From Acidovorax sp. NO-1 (GTDB taxonomy: Bacteria > Pseudomonadota > Gammaproteobacteria > Burkholderiales > Burkholderiaceae_C): 58,443 nucleotides of DNA. The number at the start of each line of letters is the position of its first letter. The stretch's first letter is position 1. Position numbers and translations under genes: made by a program. The notes beneath the pieces were generated by a model. That model saw only the letters and a program-made list of their open reading frames with translations, was not told the origin of the DNA and searched no databases. The stretch spans positions 1-58,443 of the forward strand of contig NZ_AGTS01000052.1 of assembly GCF_000238595.1 (NCBI RefSeq). Reading direction: 5' to 3'. Positions 1 to 9,001 of this stretch are shown here, in pieces.

Positions 1-26
1 AAGCGCTAGCGGCTATGCTTAAAAAT
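1..26. repeat. Partial copy (half) of the dispersed AGCGCTT palindromic repeat
   Basis: The window opens inside this element. AAGCGCTAG followed by CGGCTATG matches the right half of the better copy at 37421-37475 (AAGCGCTAGCAGCTAT). The dnaB stop codon (minus strand, 19-21) lies at its edge, so the repeat begins directly behind dnaB. The other half is beyond the window. Confidence 0.6.
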
Positions 27-1431
27 CGTCACCCGACCCCATCGCCAGGTTCTCGAACCGTGTCTGGTTTTTCTGGAAGAACAGCTTGATCGTGCCGGTG
101 GGTCCGTTCCGCTGCTTGCCGATGATGACCTCGGCCACGTTGGGCTCCTTGGAGTCCTTGTTGTAGTAGTCGTCGCGGTAGATGAACATGATGATGTCCG
201 CATCCTGCTCGATGGCGCCGGATTCGCGCAGGTCGGACATCATGGGACGCTTGTCAGTGCGCTGCTCCACCGAGCGGTTGAGCTGCGACAGCGCGATCAC
301 CGGGCACTGCAGCTCCTTGGCCAGCATCTTGAGGCCCCGGGAAATTTCCCCCAGCTCCGTGGCCCGGTTGTCCGAGCCCGATGAGCCTGAGCCGCTCATG
401 AGCTGCAGGTAGTCCACCACGATCAGGCCCAGCTTGCCGCACTGGCGCGCCAGGCGCCGCGCGTTGGCGCGCAGTTCGCTCGGTGTGAGGCCCGGGGTTT
501 CGTCGATGTGCAGCGACACGGTGCGCAGCTTTTCGATGGCTTCGGTCAGGCGTGGCCATTCGTCGTCGGTGAGCTTGCCGGTGCGCAGGTTGCCCTGATT
601 CACCCGGCCAATCGAGCCCACGATACGCACCGCCAGCTGTGCGGCGCCCATTTCCATCGAGAAGATGGCGACCGGCAGACCTTCGTTGAGGGCCACGTGC
701 TCGGCGATGTTCACGGCAAACGAGGTCTTGCCCATGGACGGGCGCGCCGCCAGCACCACCATGTCACCGGCCTGCAGGCCACTGGTCATCCGGTCGAGAT
801 CGGCAAAGCCGGTGGGTACGCCAGTGACGTCCACGGGGTTGTCCGCCATCTCCTGCACGCGGTCGAGCAGGTCGATCACCAGGGTGTCGAGCGACTGGAA
901 GCCTTGCTTGGTGCGCGAGCCCTCCTCACCGATGGCAAAGATCCTGGCTTCGGCCTCGTCCAGGATGCGTTCCACCGTCTTGCCCTGCGGGTTGAAGGCG
1001 TTGGTGGAAATCTCGTCGCTGGCCGTGACCAGTTTGCGCAGGATGGCGCGCTCGCGCACGATCTCGGCATAGCGCCGGATGTTGCTGGCGCTGGGCACGT
1101 ACTGCGCCAGGTTGTTCAGATAGGTCAGCCCGCCCATCTCCTGCGCCTTGCCCTGGTTTTGCAGGTGCTCGAACACGGTGATCACATCGGCCGGCTTGCT
1201 GGCGTTGATAAGCGCGCCGATGGCCGTGTAGATCATCTGGTGTTCATGGCGGTAGAAATGGCTCTCCACCAGCAGGTCGCCCACACGGTCCCAGGCGTTG
1301 TTGTCCAGCAGCAGGCCGCCCAGCACGCTGGATTCGGCCTCGATGGAGTGCGGTGGCACACGCAGCTGGGCAATTTCACGGTCCGGCACGGGCGTGAAGC
1401 CATCGTCAAGCGGGGGGAAAACGGCAGACAT
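19..1431 (-). CDS. dnaB: Replicative DNA helicase DnaB
   Basis: DnaB is the hexameric 5'-3' helicase that unwinds DNA at the replication fork and binds primase through its N-terminal domain. The 470-residue protein has the usual layout. An N-terminal DnaB domain starts near residue 20 (PPHSIEAESSVLGGLL), a linker follows, and a RecA-like ATPase domain begins near residue 200 with the Walker A segment ARPSMGKTS. Further on are the Walker B region LIVVDYLQLM and the C-terminal DLRESGAIEQDAD and KQRNGPTG motifs. The length is normal and there is no intein. It lies downstream of the ribosomal operon rpsF-priB-rpsR-rplI but behind that operon's terminator, and a consensus DnaA box sits 64 bp upstream of the start. 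The 3' end abuts a short palindromic repeat. Confidence 0.98.
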   Translation of the reverse strand: MSAVFPPLDDGFTPVPDREIAQLRVPPHSIEAESSVLGGLLLDNNAWDRVGDLLVESHFYRHEHQMIYTAIGALINASKPADVITVFEHLQNQGKAQEMGGLTYLNNLAQYVPSASNIRRYAEIVRERAILRKLVTASDEISTNAFNPQGKTVERILDEAEARIFAIGEEGSRTKQGFQSLDTLVIDLLDRVQEMADNPVDVTGVPTGFADLDRMTSGLQAGDMVVLAARPSMGKTSFAVNIAEHVALNEGLPVAIFSMEMGAAQLAVRIVGSIGRVNQGNLRTGKLTDDEWPRLTEAIEKLRTVSLHIDETPGLTPSELRANARRLARQCGKLGLIVVDYLQLMSGSGSSGSDNRATELGEISRGLKMLAKELQCPVIALSQLNRSVEQRTDKRPMMSDLRESGAIEQDADIIMFIYRDDYYNKDSKEPNVAEVIIGKQRNGPTGTIKLFFQKNQTRFENLAMGSGDDF

Positions 1432-1494
1432 GGGAATCCTCGGAGCTAACCCGGCATGCTAGCGCCCGTGCGGCGCGCCGTCATGGCACAAGTC

Positions 1495-1503
1495 TGTGGA
1501 TAA
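1495..1503 (-). promoter_or_regulatory. Consensus DnaA box upstream of dnaB
   Basis: TGTGGATAA on the plus strand is the exact reverse complement of the DnaA box TTATCCACA. It lies in the 168-bp gap between dnaB and rplI, about 64 bp ahead of the dnaB start codon, where a promoter would be expected. The sequence match is seen; binding and regulation are inferred. Confidence 0.55.
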
Positions 1504-1555
1504 GGTTGGGGCAACCGGTGGGCAAGCGTGTACAAACCAGTGCAGCACAAAAACA

Positions 1556-1577
1556 AAAGCCGCCCGAAGGCGGCTTT
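1556..1577 (-). terminator. Rho-independent terminator of the rpsF-rplI operon
   Basis: AAAGCCGCC and GGCGGCTTT form a perfect 9-bp stem around a CGAA loop. On the minus strand the hairpin is followed by TTTTGTTTTTG. It begins 22 bp after the rplI stop codon and separates the ribosomal operon from dnaB. Confidence 0.9.
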
Positions 1578-1599
1578 GCGTGAAACACCGAAGTGAATC

Positions 1600-2052
1600 T
1601 CAGGCGGTTTCGCCGTAGACCGACACGGTCACGTCCACCACCACGTCGGTGTGCAGGGCCACCGACACGGTGCTTTCGCTCACGACCTTGATGGGGCCGT
1701 TGGGCAGGCGAACTTGCGACTTGGCAACCTTGTAGCCTTGCTTGTTCAGCTCTTCGGCGATGTCGTGGTTGGTCACGGAACCAAACAGACGGCCATCGAC
1801 GCCAGCCTTTTGCGTCAGCTTGACGGTGGTGCCGGCCAGCTTTTCGCCTTGGGCCTGGGCTTCTGCCAGCTTGGCAGCCGCCGCCTTTTCGAGTTCGACG
1901 CGCTTGGCTTCGAACTCAGCCTTGTTGGCTTCGGTGGCGCGACGGGCGCGGCCCGAAGGGATCAGGAAGTTGCGGGCGTAGCCGTCCTTGACCTTGACGA
2001 TTTCACCGAGGTTGCCGAGGTTCACAACCTTGTCGAGCAGGATGATTTGCAT
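1600..2052 (-). CDS. rplI: 50S ribosomal protein L9
   Basis: L9 binds 23S rRNA through its N-terminal domain and extends away from the large subunit. The 150-residue product has the conserved N-terminus [16 protein letters not shown], the signature [15 protein letters not shown], a long charged Ala/Lys/Glu connecting helix (about residues 45-75) and a C-terminal domain containing [13 protein letters not shown]. It is the last gene of the operon, 12 bp after rpsR, and is followed by a strong terminator. Length is standard for the family. Confidence 0.98.
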   Translation of the reverse strand: MQIILLDKVVNLGNLGEIVKVKDGYARNFLIPSGRARRATEANKAEFEAKRVELEKAAAAKLAEAQAQGEKLAGTTVKLTQKAGVDGRLFGSVTNHDIAEELNKQGYKVAKSQVRLPNGPIKVVSESTVSVALHTDVVVDVTVSVYGETA

Positions 2053-2064
2053 GGGTTGTGCTCC

Positions 2065-2346
2065 TTAGATCTTGTGCTGGTCGCTGTAAGGCACCAGGGC
2101 CAGGAAGCGTGCGCGCTTGATGGCGGTGTTCAGCTGACGCTGGAAGATGGCGCGCGTGCCGGTCAGGCGTGCGGGGATGATCTTGCCGTTTTCGGCGATG
2201 AAATCGCGCAGCGTGTCGACATCCTTGTAGTCGATTTCTTCAACACCGGTCACCGTGAAGCGGCAAAAGCGCTTGCGCTTGAACAGCAGGGACTGGGTGT
2301 TGCGCTTTGGGCGCTTGTCTTTGTTGAACTTCTTGAACGTGGCCAT
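2065..2346 (-). CDS. rpsR: 30S ribosomal protein S18
   Basis: S18 is a small-subunit platform protein that pairs with S6. The 93-residue product carries KRKRFCRFT and the core region [19 protein letters not shown] followed by [20 protein letters not shown], typical of S18. It has a slightly longer basic N-terminus than the E. coli protein, as is usual in Burkholderiales. It sits between priB and rplI. The gap to priB is only 17 bp, which supports one transcript. Confidence 0.98.
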   Translation of the reverse strand: MATFKKFNKDKRPKRNTQSLLFKRKRFCRFTVTGVEEIDYKDVDTLRDFIAENGKIIPARLTGTRAIFQRQLNTAIKRARFLALVPYSDQHKI

Positions 2347-2363
2347 TGCGGACCCCTTGAAAA

Positions 2364-2654
2364 TTAATTTTGTTGAATATCCTGGATGTGCAGCACTGCG
2401 GTCTTGCCATTGCGCGGGTTGGCCAGAAATCCCTCAAAAGTCCAGAGACTTCCAATGTTCTGCCGTGCCAGTCGCTCGGCCATCGCTCCAAAAGCAATGG
2501 CCTTCATGGCGGCCTTGACTTCGCGGGGGTGGCCTGCTTCGTTTTGCCGGGATTCGTGTTCGAGGCGCAGCGAAAGGGCAGGTAATCCGGCGGGTGTGTA
2601 GCGCAGGGGTTCAGCCTCTGCGATACAAGCGGTCAAGACGACGCGGTTCTCCAC
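2364..2654 (-). CDS. priB: Primosomal replication protein N (PriB)
   Basis: PriB is a single OB-fold, ssDNA-binding protein that helps PriA-dependent replication restart. The 96-residue protein begins [23 protein letters not shown] and contains [13 protein letters not shown], the SSB-like beta-strand pattern of PriB. The identification rests equally on position, because priB lies between rpsF and rpsR in many beta- and gammaproteobacteria. The spacing is 15 bp after rpsF and 17 bp before rpsR. The product is somewhat shorter than a full SSB and lacks its acidic tail, as expected for PriB. Confidence 0.93.
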   Translation of the reverse strand: MENRVVLTACIAEAEPLRYTPAGLPALSLRLEHESRQNEAGHPREVKAAMKAIAFGAMAERLARQNIGSLWTFEGFLANPRNGKTAVLHIQDIQQN

Positions 2655-2669
2655 TCCAACGAGGATGGA

Positions 2670-3077
2670 TCAGCGCTCGGCGCGCTCGCCACGGTCCTGG
2701 CGTTCGCCGCCGGCAGCTGCGTATTCAGCCTGGCTGGCCTTGCGGGCTTCTTCGCGCTCAACGGTCTTCATCATGGAAGATGGACCCGTATCGGCCTTCT
2801 TCTTTTGAACGGTGAGGTGGCGCAGCACGGCGTCGTTGAACTTGAAGGCGTGCTCCAGTTCAGCCATCACGGCCTGGTCGGCTTCGATGTTCACGCACAG
2901 GTAGTGGGCCTTGGCCAGCTTGTTGATCAGGTACGCCAGTTGACGGCGGCCCCAGTCTTCCACACGGTGCACCTTGCCACCGCCAGCGGTGATCATGCCC
3001 TTGTAGCGCTCCAGCATGGCTGGAACTTGTTCGCTTTGATCCGGATGGATCAACAAAATGATTTCGTAATGACGCAT
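2670..3077 (-). CDS. rpsF: 30S ribosomal protein S6
   Basis: S6 is a platform protein of the small subunit that forms a heterodimer with S18. The 135-residue product starts [19 protein letters not shown] and has the [18 protein letters not shown] and [12 protein letters not shown] segments that define S6. The C-terminal 30 residues are a charged tail ([20 protein letters not shown]) like those of other Comamonadaceae. It is the first gene of the rpsF-priB-rpsR-rplI operon, with a near-consensus sigma-70 promoter 60-95 bp upstream. Confidence 0.98.
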   Translation of the reverse strand: MRHYEIILLIHPDQSEQVPAMLERYKGMITAGGGKVHRVEDWGRRQLAYLINKLAKAHYLCVNIEADQAVMAELEHAFKFNDAVLRHLTVQKKKADTGPSSMMKTVEREEARKASQAEYAAAGGERQDRGERAER

Positions 3078-3142
3078 GCAGACTCCTTTTGGGCAAGACC
3101 ACCCACCGCGTCCAGAAGTGGTGTGGCAAGGGAAAGCCTGCG

Positions 3143-3171
3143 ATTATAGCCCGGCCGCTGCCGCTTGTACA
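3143..3171 (-). promoter_or_regulatory. Sigma-70 promoter of the rpsF operon
   Basis: On the minus strand a perfect TATAAT (3148 to 3143) is preceded, 17 bp upstream, by TGTACA (3171 to 3166). That matches the -35 consensus TTGACA at four of six positions. Transcription would start near 3136, giving a leader of roughly 60 nt before the rpsF ATG. Confidence 0.65.
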
Positions 3172-3351
3172 CTCCGCGCTGCGCCAATCCACGCAGGGCT
3201 TGGCGAGACCGAAGGCTTTGCAGCGCTACGAACCCGGAAAACCGGGCGATACACTCGTTCGGCTCTTGCAAATCAGGATGGCGGGCCGACATGCCCTACA
3301 CCTGGATGCTCCTAACCGTACGGCCAGCCACGACATATCCCTGGCGCAGGC

Positions 3352-3379
3352 CTTGATTTAAGGCGGGGCATCCCCAGAT
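3352..3379 (+). promoter_or_regulatory. Sigma-32 (RpoH) heat-shock promoter of grpE
   Basis: CTTGATT (3352-3358), a 13-bp spacer and CCCCAGAT (3372-3379) closely match the RpoH consensus CTTGAAA-N13/14-CCCCATNT. The predicted start is near 3386, leaving a leader of about 50 nt. The ATG at 3378 lies inside the -10 element and so cannot be the translation start of grpE. Confidence 0.75.
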
Positions 3380-3434
3380 GCCGCGCGTACTGCTTGCGCG
3401 TCGACTGATTCATTCACCTCTTACAGATCAAGAC

Positions 3435-3986
3435 ATGTCAGATAACAGCCAAACCACCGCGTCCCAGAACAACCCTGCCCCCGAAGAAGTCGAGGCCGCC
3501 ATGGCTGCCCACACATCCGATGAGCTGGCGCGTCTGCAGGGCGAGCTGGCCGAGCTCAAGGCCAAAAGCGCCGATCTGGCCGACCAGTTCCTGCGCGCCA
3601 AGGCGGAGGCCGAAAACGCCCGCCGCCGTGCAGAGGACGAAGTCTCCAAGGCACGCAAGTTCGGTATCGAAAGCTTTGCAGAGAGCATGCTGCCGGTCTG
3701 CGACAGCCTGGATGCAGCCCTGGCCATCAAGGAGGCCACCGCCCAGCAATTGCGCGAGGGTTCGGACGCCACTTTGCGGCAGCTGACATCGGCTCTGGAG
3801 CGCAACAAGGTGCTGGCCATCAATCCAGAGGCCGGAGCCAAGTTCGACCCCCACCAGCACCAGGCCATCAGCGTGGTGCCCGCCGAGCAGGAAGCCAACA
3901 CCGTCGTGGCCGTGCTGCAAAAGGGTTATGTGATTGCTGACCGCGTGCTGCGCCCGGCACTGGTGACCGTCGCGGCTCCCAAGTAA
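3435..3986 (+). CDS. grpE: Nucleotide exchange factor GrpE
   Basis: GrpE releases ADP from DnaK and so resets the chaperone cycle. The 183-residue product has a charged N-terminus, a long coiled coil (about residues 35-90, [14 protein letters not shown] onward) and the C-terminal beta domain. The GrpE signature is near the end: [20 protein letters not shown] and [20 protein letters not shown]. An in-frame ATG at 3378 would add 19 residues, but it overlaps the heat-shock promoter, so ATG 3435 (MSDNSQ) is preferred. It is followed by dnaK after a 97-bp gap. Confidence 0.97.
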   Translation: MSDNSQTTASQNNPAPEEVEAAMAAHTSDELARLQGELAELKAKSADLADQFLRAKAEAENARRRAEDEVSKARKFGIESFAESMLPVCDSLDAALAIKEATAQQLREGSDATLRQLTSALERNKVLAINPEAGAKFDPHQHQAISVVPAEQEANTVVAVLQKGYVIADRVLRPALVTVAAPK

Positions 3987-4015
3987 GAAAACCTCAAATA
4001 AATCAGCACGGACGA

Positions 4016-4043
4016 CTTGAACCCCTGCAGGTTATCCACAAGT
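4016..4043 (+). promoter_or_regulatory. Candidate heat-shock promoter of dnaK overlapping a DnaA box
   Basis: CTTGAAC (4016-4022), a 13-bp spacer and CCACAAGT (4036-4043) resemble a sigma-32 promoter with a good -35 and an imperfect -10. A perfect DnaA box TTATCCACA occupies 4032-4040 and overlaps the -10. The motifs are seen; promoter activity is inferred and less certain than for grpE. Confidence 0.45.
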
Positions 4044-4083
4044 TACTAGCCATCCAAACCATTCAAGCATTCGGAGAATAATC

Positions 4084-6033
<1,950 letters not shown>

Positions 6034-6055
6034 GCGAGCCCCCGTTGACCCGAGC

Positions 6056-6089
6056 CGCCGCGCAATGCTCTTGAGGGAGCTGCGCGGCG
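6056..6089 (+). other. GC-rich hairpin between dnaK and dnaJ
   Basis: CGCCGCGCA (6056-6064) pairs perfectly with TGCGCGGCG (6081-6089). The loop contains a further GCTC/GAGC stem. There is no T-tract, so this is not a classical terminator. It could damp readthrough or stabilise the dnaK message, lowering dnaJ expression relative to dnaK. Confidence 0.5.
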
Positions 6090-6118
6090 TTCCTGTTCCA
6101 ACCGGGTTCTGAATCACT

Positions 6119-7260
6119 ATGTCCAAACGAGACTTTTACGAAATCCTGGGCGTTCCCAAGAACGCCTCGGATGAAGAGATCAAGAAGGCTTATCGCAAGC
6201 TGGCGATGAAGCACCACCCTGACCGCAATCAGGGGGACGCGGCCAAGCCTGCCGAAGAGAAATTCAAGGAGGCCAAGGAGGCCTATGAGATGCTCTCCGA
6301 CCCGCAAAAGCGGGCGGCGTACGACCAGTATGGCCACGCGGGCGTGGACCCCAACATGCGCGGCCCCGGGGCCCGGGCGCAGAAGGTTTTGGCGGATTTG
6401 CCGAGGCTTTCGGCGACATCTTTGGCGACATGTTCGGCCAGCAAGGTGGGCGGCGCGGTGCAGGTGGGCGTCAGGTGTACCGGGGCAGCGACCTCAGCTA
6501 CGCCATGGAGATCACCCTGGAGGAAGCCGCGCGCGGCAAGGATGCGCAGATCCGCATCCCCTCGTGGGAGAGCTGCGACACCTGCCACGGCAGCGGCGCC
6601 AAACCCGGCACCAGCGCCAAGACCTGCGGCACCTGCCAGGGTGCAGGCACGGTGCAGATGCGCCAGGGCTTCTTCAGCGTGCAGCAGACCTGCCCGCACT
6701 GCCGGGGCACGGGCAAGATCATTCCCGAGCCCTGCACCACCTGCCATGGCCAGGGCAAGCTCAAGAAGCAAAAGACGCTGGAAGTGAAGATCCCTGCGGG
6801 CATCGACGACGGCATGCGCATCCGCTCCACCGGCAACGGCGAGCCGGGCACGAATGGCGGCCCACCGGGCGACCTGTACATCGAGATCCGCCTGAAGAAG
6901 CACGACATCTTCGAGCGCGACGGTGACGACCTGCACTGCCAGGTGCCGGTGAGCTTCATCACAGCGGCGCTGGGCGGCGAGATCGAAGTGCCCACGCTGC
7001 AAGGCAAGGCCGCCATCGACATCCCCGAAGGCACCCAGGCCGGCAAGCAGTTCCGCCTGCGCGGCAAAGGCATCAAGGGCGTGCGCGCCAGCTACCCGGG
7101 CGACCTGTACTGCCACATTGCAGTCGAGACACCCGTGAAGCTGACCGAGCACCAGCGCAAACTGCTGCGCGAGCTCGAAGATTCCCTCAAGAAGGGCGGC
7201 GCGCGCCATTCACCCAGCGGCGAGAGCTGGACGGACCGGCTGAAGAATTTCTTCAGCTGA
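6119..7260 (+). pseudogene. dnaJ: Chaperone protein DnaJ, interrupted by a single-base frameshift
   Basis: DnaJ delivers substrates to DnaK and stimulates its ATPase. The J domain is intact at the N-terminus ([15 protein letters not shown], the HPD motif in MKHHPDRNQ, and [17 protein letters not shown]). The reading then leaves frame at about 6365-6380. In the other plus frame, from about 6382, the normal sequence resumes ([18 protein letters not shown]), followed by four CxxCxGxG zinc motifs ([32 protein letters not shown]) and the C-terminal domains to 7260. Adding one G to the GGGG run at 6368-6371 restores a 380-codon gene of normal length reading [13 protein letters not shown] base-call or assembly error in this GC homopolymer stretch is the simplest explanation. 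A real mutation cannot be excluded. Confidence 0.92.
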
Positions 7261-7283
7261 CCGGGACCGGCAATACCGCGATC

Positions 7284-7317
7284 ACCGCCTGCGGCCTTGC
7301 GCCCCAGGCGGTTTTTT
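7284..7317 (+). terminator. Rho-independent terminator after dnaJ
   Basis: ACCGCCTG (7284-7291) and CAGGCGGT (7305-7312) form a perfect 8-bp stem with a 13-nt loop. Six T residues follow. It lies 24 bp after the dnaJ stop codon and ends the grpE-dnaK-dnaJ transcript. Confidence 0.85.
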
Positions 7318-7412
7318 CTTGATGCAAGGCAAGAAATAACCAGTGGCCGCAGGCTTTCGCCGCCCGGCGCAGTACGATGAAACCCATCATCGAACAACCG
7401 GAGCATTGGCAC

Positions 7413-8777
7413 ATGGACGTCAACATCACCTTTCTGGGTGGCTCCGGCACCGTCACCGGCTCCAAATACCTGGTGCGCCACAACGGCAAGAGCATGCTGG
7501 TTGATTGCGGCCTGTTCCAGGGCTACAAGCAACTGCGCCTGCGTAACTGGCAGCCGCTGCCCGTCACGCCGCACCAGATCGACGCCGTGGTGCTCACCCA
7601 CGCCCACCTGGACCACAGCGGCTACCTGCCTCTGCTGGTGCGTGACGGCTACACCCGCGCCATCCACTGCACGCCGGGCACGCGCGACCTCTGCACCATC
7701 CTGCTGCCCGACAGCGGGCACCTGCAAGAAGAAGACGCGGCCTTTCTCAATCGCCACAAGCTCAGCAGCCACAGCCCGGCCCTGCCGCTCTACACCCGGC
7801 TGGATGCGCTGCACTGCCTCAAACAGTTCCAGATTCACCCATTTCACAAGGCGTTCGAACCCCTGCCCGGCTGGCGTGTGACCTTCTCGCCCGCTGGCCA
7901 CATTCTGGGCGCCGCCAGCGTGCTGCTGGAGGTGGGCGGGCGGCGCATTCTGTTCTCGGGCGACCTGGGCCGGCCCGATGACCTGCTCATGAACCCTCCC
8001 GATGCGCCGCCCCAGGCCGACACGGTGCTCATCGAATCCACCTATGGCGACCGCGAGCACCCGCCCGAAGGCCTGCTCGACGAACTGGGCCCCGCCCTTC
8101 AGCGCCTGGCAGCGCGCGGCGGCATTGCCGTGGTACCGGTGTTCGCCGTGGGGCGCGCGCAGGTCGTGCTGCATGCCATTGGTCTGCTCAAGGCGCAGGG
8201 TGTGGTGCCCGCATCGCTCAAGGTGTTTCTGGACAGCCCCATGGCCGTCAGCACCACCGGCCTGTTCCAGCACCACATGCAGGAACACCGTTTGAGCAGC
8301 CGTGAAGTCCACGCCCTGGAGCGCGGGGCCACCATGGTCCAGACCACCGAGCAATCCAAGGGCCTGGCCAAACTGCACGGCCCCATGGTCATTCTGTCGG
8401 CCAGCGGCATGGCCACCGGCGGCCGCGTGCTGCACCACCTGGCACTGCATGCGGGTGACCACCGCAACATGATCATCCTGACCGGCCACCAGGCGCCCGG
8501 CACACGCGGGGCGCGTCTGGCCGATGGAGAAAAGACCATCCGCATCCACAGCCAGAACGTTGCCGTGCGGGCCGAGGTGGTGCGGCTGTCGTCCGCATCC
8601 GCCCATGCCGACGGCAACCAGCTCATCGCCTGGCTGCGCAGCATGGGCCACGCACCCGACCAGGTGTATGTGGTGCATGGCGAAATGGGTGCCGCCGACA
8701 TGCTGCGCCAGCGGATCGAGCACGAACTGCGCTGGCGGGCCGCGGTGCCGGAACACGGCAGCACTCTGGCTGCGTAG
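7413..8777 (+). CDS. Metallo-beta-lactamase fold protein with beta-CASP and RMMBL domains (probable RNase)
   Basis: This 454-residue protein belongs to the beta-CASP family of metallo-beta-lactamase nucleases (CPSF73/YsiB-like). It has the N-terminal FLGGSGTVTGSKYLV, the zinc motif LTHAHLDHSGYLPLL near residue 60, a second histidine in FSPAGHILGAASVLLEV, and the aspartate in LFSGDLGRPDD. The beta-CASP part includes STYGDREHP, VFAVGRAQVVL and SASGMATGGRVLHHL. The C-terminal RMMBL segment contains LSSASAHADGNQLIAWL and VVHGE. RNA cleavage is known for the family but not shown here. ATG 7413 is preferred over the in-frame ATG at 7377 because GGAG lies about 10 bp ahead of it. It is a lone gene between a terminator and a repeat. 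Confidence 0.9.
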   Translation: MDVNITFLGGSGTVTGSKYLVRHNGKSMLVDCGLFQGYKQLRLRNWQPLPVTPHQIDAVVLTHAHLDHSGYLPLLVRDGYTRAIHCTPGTRDLCTILLPDSGHLQEEDAAFLNRHKLSSHSPALPLYTRLDALHCLKQFQIHPFHKAFEPLPGWRVTFSPAGHILGAASVLLEVGGRRILFSGDLGRPDDLLMNPPDAPPQADTVLIESTYGDREHPPEGLLDELGPALQRLAARGGIAVVPVFAVGRAQVVLHAIGLLKAQGVVPASLKVFLDSPMAVSTTGLFQHHMQEHRLSSREVHALERGATMVQTTEQSKGLAKLHGPMVILSASGMATGGRVLHHLALHAGDHRNMIILTGHQAPGTRGARLADGEKTIRIHSQNVAVRAEVVRLSSASAHADGNQLIAWLRSMGHAPDQVYVVHGEMGAADMLRQRIEHELRWRAAVPEHGSTLAA

Positions 8778-8796
8778 CCAAGCCAGCCTGCTGCTT

Positions 8797-8894
8797 CAAA
8801 AAAAGGAGCTGTTTGCGCTTGTATTTATTGGTTTTCAGCATGAAAAGTACCTGAAACCCTTTTTAATCAAGCGCAGGCAGCTCACTTTTTTAAT
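8797..8894. repeat. Long imperfect palindromic repeat after the beta-CASP gene
   Basis: GAGCTGTTTGCGCTT (8806-8820) is inverted at 8869-8883 as AAGCGCAGGCAGCTC, with two mismatches in 15. The 48-nt interior contains a second imperfect inversion (GGTTTTCAG at 8830-8838 and CTGAAACC at 8851-8858). The outer arms resemble the TAGCTGCTAGCGCTT half of the dispersed repeat, so this looks like a longer relative of that family. It fills most of the 224-bp gap before the LysR gene. Confidence 0.6.
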
Positions 8895-9001
8895 CAACTG
8901 CCCCCATGCACGATGATTGCCATCGCATTCAGCGACGACAACATCGAATAAATGGGTGGAAAATACAAAGTCTTCGTGAAACAAGAAGACCCACCCCATC
9001 C

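Larger units (their letters stand above)
3078..3434. other. Divergent intergenic region between rpsF and grpE
   Basis: This 357-bp spacer separates two divergent operons. It holds the rpsF promoter on the minus strand and the grpE heat-shock promoter on the plus strand. A small hairpin CCCGGAAAACCGGG lies around 3232-3245. I see no convincing coding sequence here; several short reading frames overlap on both strands but none resembles a protein. Confidence 0.6.

Noticed and set aside
3378..3434. Upstream in-frame ATG for grpE adding 19 residues
   Set aside because: It overlaps the -10 of the heat-shock promoter and the added residues do not resemble GrpE.
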